A model generated the notes under the pieces. It saw nothing but the letters and a program-made list of their open reading frames with translations. It was not told the DNA's origin and searched no databases. Both the position numbers and the translations under genes were made by a program. This document shows, one piece after another, positions 21,765-24,338 of a stretch of DNA of 24,338 nt (position 1 is its first letter; each line of letters begins with the position of its first letter). The stretch spans positions 1-24,338 of the forward strand of contig DASXXX010000416.1 in assembly GCA_036502765.1 (NCBI GenBank), in the 5' to 3' direction. This DNA is from DASUAS01 sp036502765 (GTDB taxonomy: Bacteria; Actinomycetota; Acidimicrobiia; IMCC26256; DASPTH01).

Positions 21765-21770
21765 ATCGTA
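21765..21770 (-). promoter_or_regulatory. -10 element of the glyoxalase gene (leaderless)
   Basis: TACGAT (minus strand, 21770-21765) ends 6 bases before ATG 21758. The LexA box for dnaE2 lies about 35 bp upstream of it. Confidence 0.5.
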
Positions 21771-21796
21771 GAGGGGTCGTCCTCCTCCCGGGCGGG

Positions 21797-21825
21797 TTGC
21801 GGACCGAACATACGTTCGATACGGT
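21797..21825 (+). promoter_or_regulatory. SOS promoter of dnaE2 with LexA box
   Basis: TTGCGG (21797-21802) and TACGGT (21820-21825) are 17 bp apart; the LexA box CCGAACATACGTTCGA (21804-21819) fills the spacer. It matches the imuA box at 15 of 16 bases, including the central ATAC. Confidence 0.92.
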
Positions 21826-21835
21826 CGCGATCCCC

Positions 21836-24338
21836 ATGGGGTCCGCACCTGGCTACGCCGAGTTGCACTGCCACACCAACTTCTCCTTCCTCGACGGCGC
21901 CAGCCACCCCGAGGAGCTGGCGGAGGAAGCGGCGCGCCTGGGGCTCGCCGGGCTCGCGGTCACCGACCACGACGGCTTCTACGGCGCGGTCCGCTTCGCG
22001 CTCGCGGCGCGTGAGCACGACCTGCCGACGGTCTTCGGCGCGGAGTTGACGCTCGGGATCACCAAGCCGGCCAACGGCGAGCCCGATCCCGAGGGCGAGC
22101 ACCTCGTCGTGCTCGCCGAAGGGCCGGTCGGGTACGCGCGCCTGGCGCGCGCGATCAGCGAAGCGCAGATGGCGGGGGAGAAGGGCGCGCCGCGCATCAC
22201 CGTCGACGCGCTGGCGCGCGCCGCGCGCGCACCGGTGCATCTTCACCCACAACCGAGCACGTGCAACGACAGCTGGTACGTGCTCACGGGGTGTCGCAAG
22301 GGCACGGTGCCCGCAGCCCTGGTGCGCGACGGCCCGAGCGCGGCGCGCGCCGCGCTCGACCGACTGGTGGCCGCCTTCGGGCGCGACCGCGTGCTGGCGG
22401 AGCTGTGGGACCACGGTGATCCCCTCGATCGCCACCGCAACGACGCGCTGGCGCGCATCGCGATGGCGACGGGCGTCGACGTCGTCGCCACCAACAACGT
22501 GCACTACGCCACGCCCGCGCAACGTCCGCTCGCCACCGCGCTCGCCGCGGTGCGCGCCGGTCGTTCGCTCGACGAGATCGACGGCTGGCTCCCCGCCGCG
22601 CCGTTCGCACACCTGCGCAGCGCGGGCGAACAGGAGCGACGGTTCGCGCGTTGGCCTGGCGCGGTGGCGCGCACGGTGGAGCTCGCACGCGCGTGCGCGT
22701 TCGACCTGCGTCTCGCCGCGCCCGAGTTGCCCGACCACGACGTGCCCGACGGCCACACCGAGATGACCTGGTTGCGCGAGCTCACCGCGCGTGGCGCGCG
22801 CGTGCGCTACCCGTCGACGCACCCGAAGCACGCAGCGGCGATGGCGCAGATCGCGCACGAGCTCGACGTGATCGAGCAGCTCAACTTCCCCGGCTACTTC
22901 CTGGTGCTCGTCGACATCGTCGAGTTCTGCCGCATCCACGACATCTACTGCCAGGGACGCGGGAGCGCCGCCAACAGCGCGGTGTGTTACGCGCTCGGCG
23001 TCACCAAGGCTGACGCCGTCGACCTCGGGCTGCTGTTCGAGCGCTTCCTCTCGCTCGAGCGCGACGGTCCGCCCGACATCGACCTCGACATCGAGCACCA
23101 GCGGCGTGAGGAGGTGATCCAGCACGTCTACGGCAAGTACGGGCGTGAGCGCGCCGCGCAGGTGGCCAACGTGATCACGTACCGACCGCGCTCGGCGTTG
23201 CGGGAGATGGCCAAGGCCGTCGGCCTCTCACCCGGGCACGCCGATGCGCTCACCAAGTGGATCGATCGCTGGGGCCACGACTCCGGCAGCTTCGACACGT
23301 TGCGCGACGACACCGGGGCGCCATCCGTTCCGAAGCTCGCACTCGAACTGGCCGAGCAGGTGCTCGACTTCCCGCGCCACCTCGGCATCCACTCGGGCGG
23401 CATGGTGATGGCCGACCGTCCGCTCACCGAGTGCTGCCCGATCGAGTGGGCGCGCATGGAGAACCGCTCGGTGCTCCAGTGGGACAAGGACGACTGCGCG
23501 GCGGCCGGCCTCGTGAAGTTCGACCTGCTCGGCCTCGGGATGCTCACGATGCTGCACCTCGCCGTCGACCTCGTGCGCGAGCACGAGGGGGTCGACGTCG
23601 ACATCGCCACCATCCCGCAGGAGCCCGAGGTGTACGCGCTCCTGACCGCGGCCGACACCATCGGCGTGTTCCAGGTGGAGAGCCGCGCGCAGATGGCCAC
23701 GTTGCCGCGCCTGAAGCCGGAGAAGTTCTACGACCTGGTGGTGGAGGTCGCGCTCATCCGCCCCGGTCCCATCCAGGGCGGGTCGGTGCACCCCTACCTC
23801 CGTCGTCGCAACGGGCAGGAGCCGATCACGTACCCGCACCCGTTGCTCGAGCAGTGCCTGGAGAAGACGCTGGGGGTGCCGCTGTTCCAGGAGCAGCTCA
23901 TGCAGATGGCGATCGACGTCGCCGGCTTCACGCCGGGGGAGTCCGACCGGCTGCGCCAGGCGATGGGTTCGAAGCGGTCACGGGCGCGCATGGCGGCGAT
24001 GCGCGACCGCCTGCTCACGGGCATGGCCGCGCGCGGCATCACCGGCGAGGTGGCCGAGGAGATCGTGCACAAGATCGAGGGGTTCGCCGACTTCGGCTTC
24101 CCCGAGAGCCACTCGGTGAGCTTCGCCTACCTCGTGTACTCGAGCTCGTGGATCAAGCTGCACTACCCGGCCGAGTTCGCGTGCGCGTTGCTGAACGCGC
24201 AGCCGATGGGCTTCTACTCCCCGCAGTCGCTCGTGGCCGACGCGCGCCGGCACGGCATCGAGGTGCGGCGCCCCGACGTGCAGTCCTCCGACGTGCAGGC
24301 CGCCGTCGAGCGCGTCGCACCCACGCCGGCGGGCGGCG
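21836..24338 (+). CDS. dnaE2: Error-prone DNA polymerase DnaE2 (ImuC), 3' end outside window
   Basis: 834 residues are visible, open to the last base. The PHP domain starts at AELHCHTNFSFLDGAS and continues with VTDHDGFYGAVRFA. The polymerase core shows FPGYFLVLVDIVEFC, CQGRGSAANSAVCYALGV, and the catalytic aspartates in PPDIDLDIEHQRREEVI near residue 420; later VALIRPGPIQGGSVHPYLRRR and FPESHSVSFAYLVYSS. The form HTNFSFLDGAS is typical of DnaE2, not the replicative DnaE1. It extends DNA past lesions in SOS mutagenesis, with ImuB as clamp adapter. ATG 21836 is 10 bases after the -10, giving a very short leader. Divergent from the glyoxalase gene. The call is secure; only the C-terminus is missing. 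Confidence 0.95.
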   Translation, partial: MGSAPGYAELHCHTNFSFLDGASHPEELAEEAARLGLAGLAVTDHDGFYGAVRFALAAREHDLPTVFGAELTLGITKPANGEPDPEGEHLVVLAEGPVGYARLARAISEAQMAGEKGAPRITVDALARAARAPVHLHPQPSTCNDSWYVLTGCRKGTVPAALVRDGPSAARAALDRLVAAFGRDRVLAELWDHGDPLDRHRNDALARIAMATGVDVVATNNVHYATPAQRPLATALAAVRAGRSLDEIDGWLPAAPFAHLRSAGEQERRFARWPGAVARTVELARACAFDLRLAAPELPDHDVPDGHTEMTWLRELTARGARVRYPSTHPKHAAAMAQIAHELDVIEQLNFPGYFLVLVDIVEFCRIHDIYCQGRGSAANSAVCYALGVTKADAVDLGLLFERFLSLERDGPPDIDLDIEHQRREEVIQHVYGKYGRERAAQVANVITYRPRSALREMAKAVGLSPGHADALTKWIDRWGHDSGSFDTLRDDTGAPSVPKLALELAEQVLDFPRHLGIHSGGMVMADRPLTECCPIEWARMENRSVLQWDKDDCAAAGLVKFDLLGLGMLTMLHLAVDLVREHEGVDVDIATIPQEPEVYALLTAADTIGVFQVESRAQMATLPRLKPEKFYDLVVEVALIRPGPIQGGSVHPYLRRRNGQEPITYPHPLLEQCLEKTLGVPLFQEQLMQMAIDVAGFTPGESDRLRQAMGSKRSRARMAAMRDRLLTGMAARGITGEVAEEIVHKIEGFADFGFPESHSVSFAYLVYSSSWIKLHYPAEFACALLNAQPMGFYSPQSLVADARRHGIEVRRPDVQSSDVQAAVERVAPTPAGG

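Noticed and set aside
21650..23125. 491-codon minus-strand frame
   Set aside because: Antisense to dnaE2; it also enters the glyoxalase gene in another frame.

Overview
The window is high-GC actinobacterial DNA. F420 biosynthesis (cofC), a mycothiol-type DinB/maleylpyruvate-isomerase-like protein, the ImuA/ImuB/DnaE2 mutasome under LexA boxes of the actinobacterial/Firmicutes type, a lysine-rich H1-like nucleoid protein and many apparently leaderless promoters point to Actinomycetota. An Acidimicrobiia-like lineage is my best guess, but it is inference. The DNA is gene-dense, with no rRNA, tRNA, CRISPR array, prophage or insertion sequence that I can see.

Layout. 1-743: the end of an HU gene, then a separate histone-H1-like Lys/Ala/Arg repeat protein and a strong terminator. 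786-2101 (minus): cofC translationally coupled to a PIG-L/LmbE deacetylase. 2112-4385 (plus): gpsA and an unrecognised 405-residue protein joined by a 14-bp triplicated stop/start linker. 4588-7350 (minus): GH38 alpha-mannosidase. 7372-11899: a KdpE-like regulator and a shortened KdpD-like kinase (minus), divergent from a KimA-like potassium transporter (plus). 11941-16752: single genes for two NTF2/SnoaL-like proteins, a MtnX-like HAD phosphatase, a GT1 glycosyltransferase of lower GC, RNase HII, a DinB-like protein and a small Nfu_N-like protein. 17052-24338: stress-response block. imuA-imuB follow a LexA-box promoter; then come a glycolipid-binding-domain protein, soxR divergent from a DUF5519-like gene with a SoxR box between them, a deazaflavin-dependent oxidoreductase coupled to a glyoxalase, and dnaE2 (cut by the window end) under a second LexA box.

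How the genes fit together. imuA, imuB and dnaE2 form the SOS translesion mutasome, here split into two LexA-controlled units about 2.4 kb apart with redox genes between them. The SoxR box sits in a 19-bp -35/-10 spacer, as expected for a MerR-family promoter, and also covers the -35 of soxR. The Kdp-type pair beside a KimA-like transporter, with no kdpFABC in view, suggests that the two-component system has been redeployed to KimA.

The most unusual sequence features are two tandem-repeat linkers that carry overlapping stop/start codons and tiny ORFs (gpsA-3168 and imuA-imuB), a pair of look-alike long hairpins with a shared 14-nt loop core flanking the 16390-16752 gene, the stand-alone H1-like tail protein next to HU, and a tandem duplication in the cytosolic part of the KimA-like transporter.
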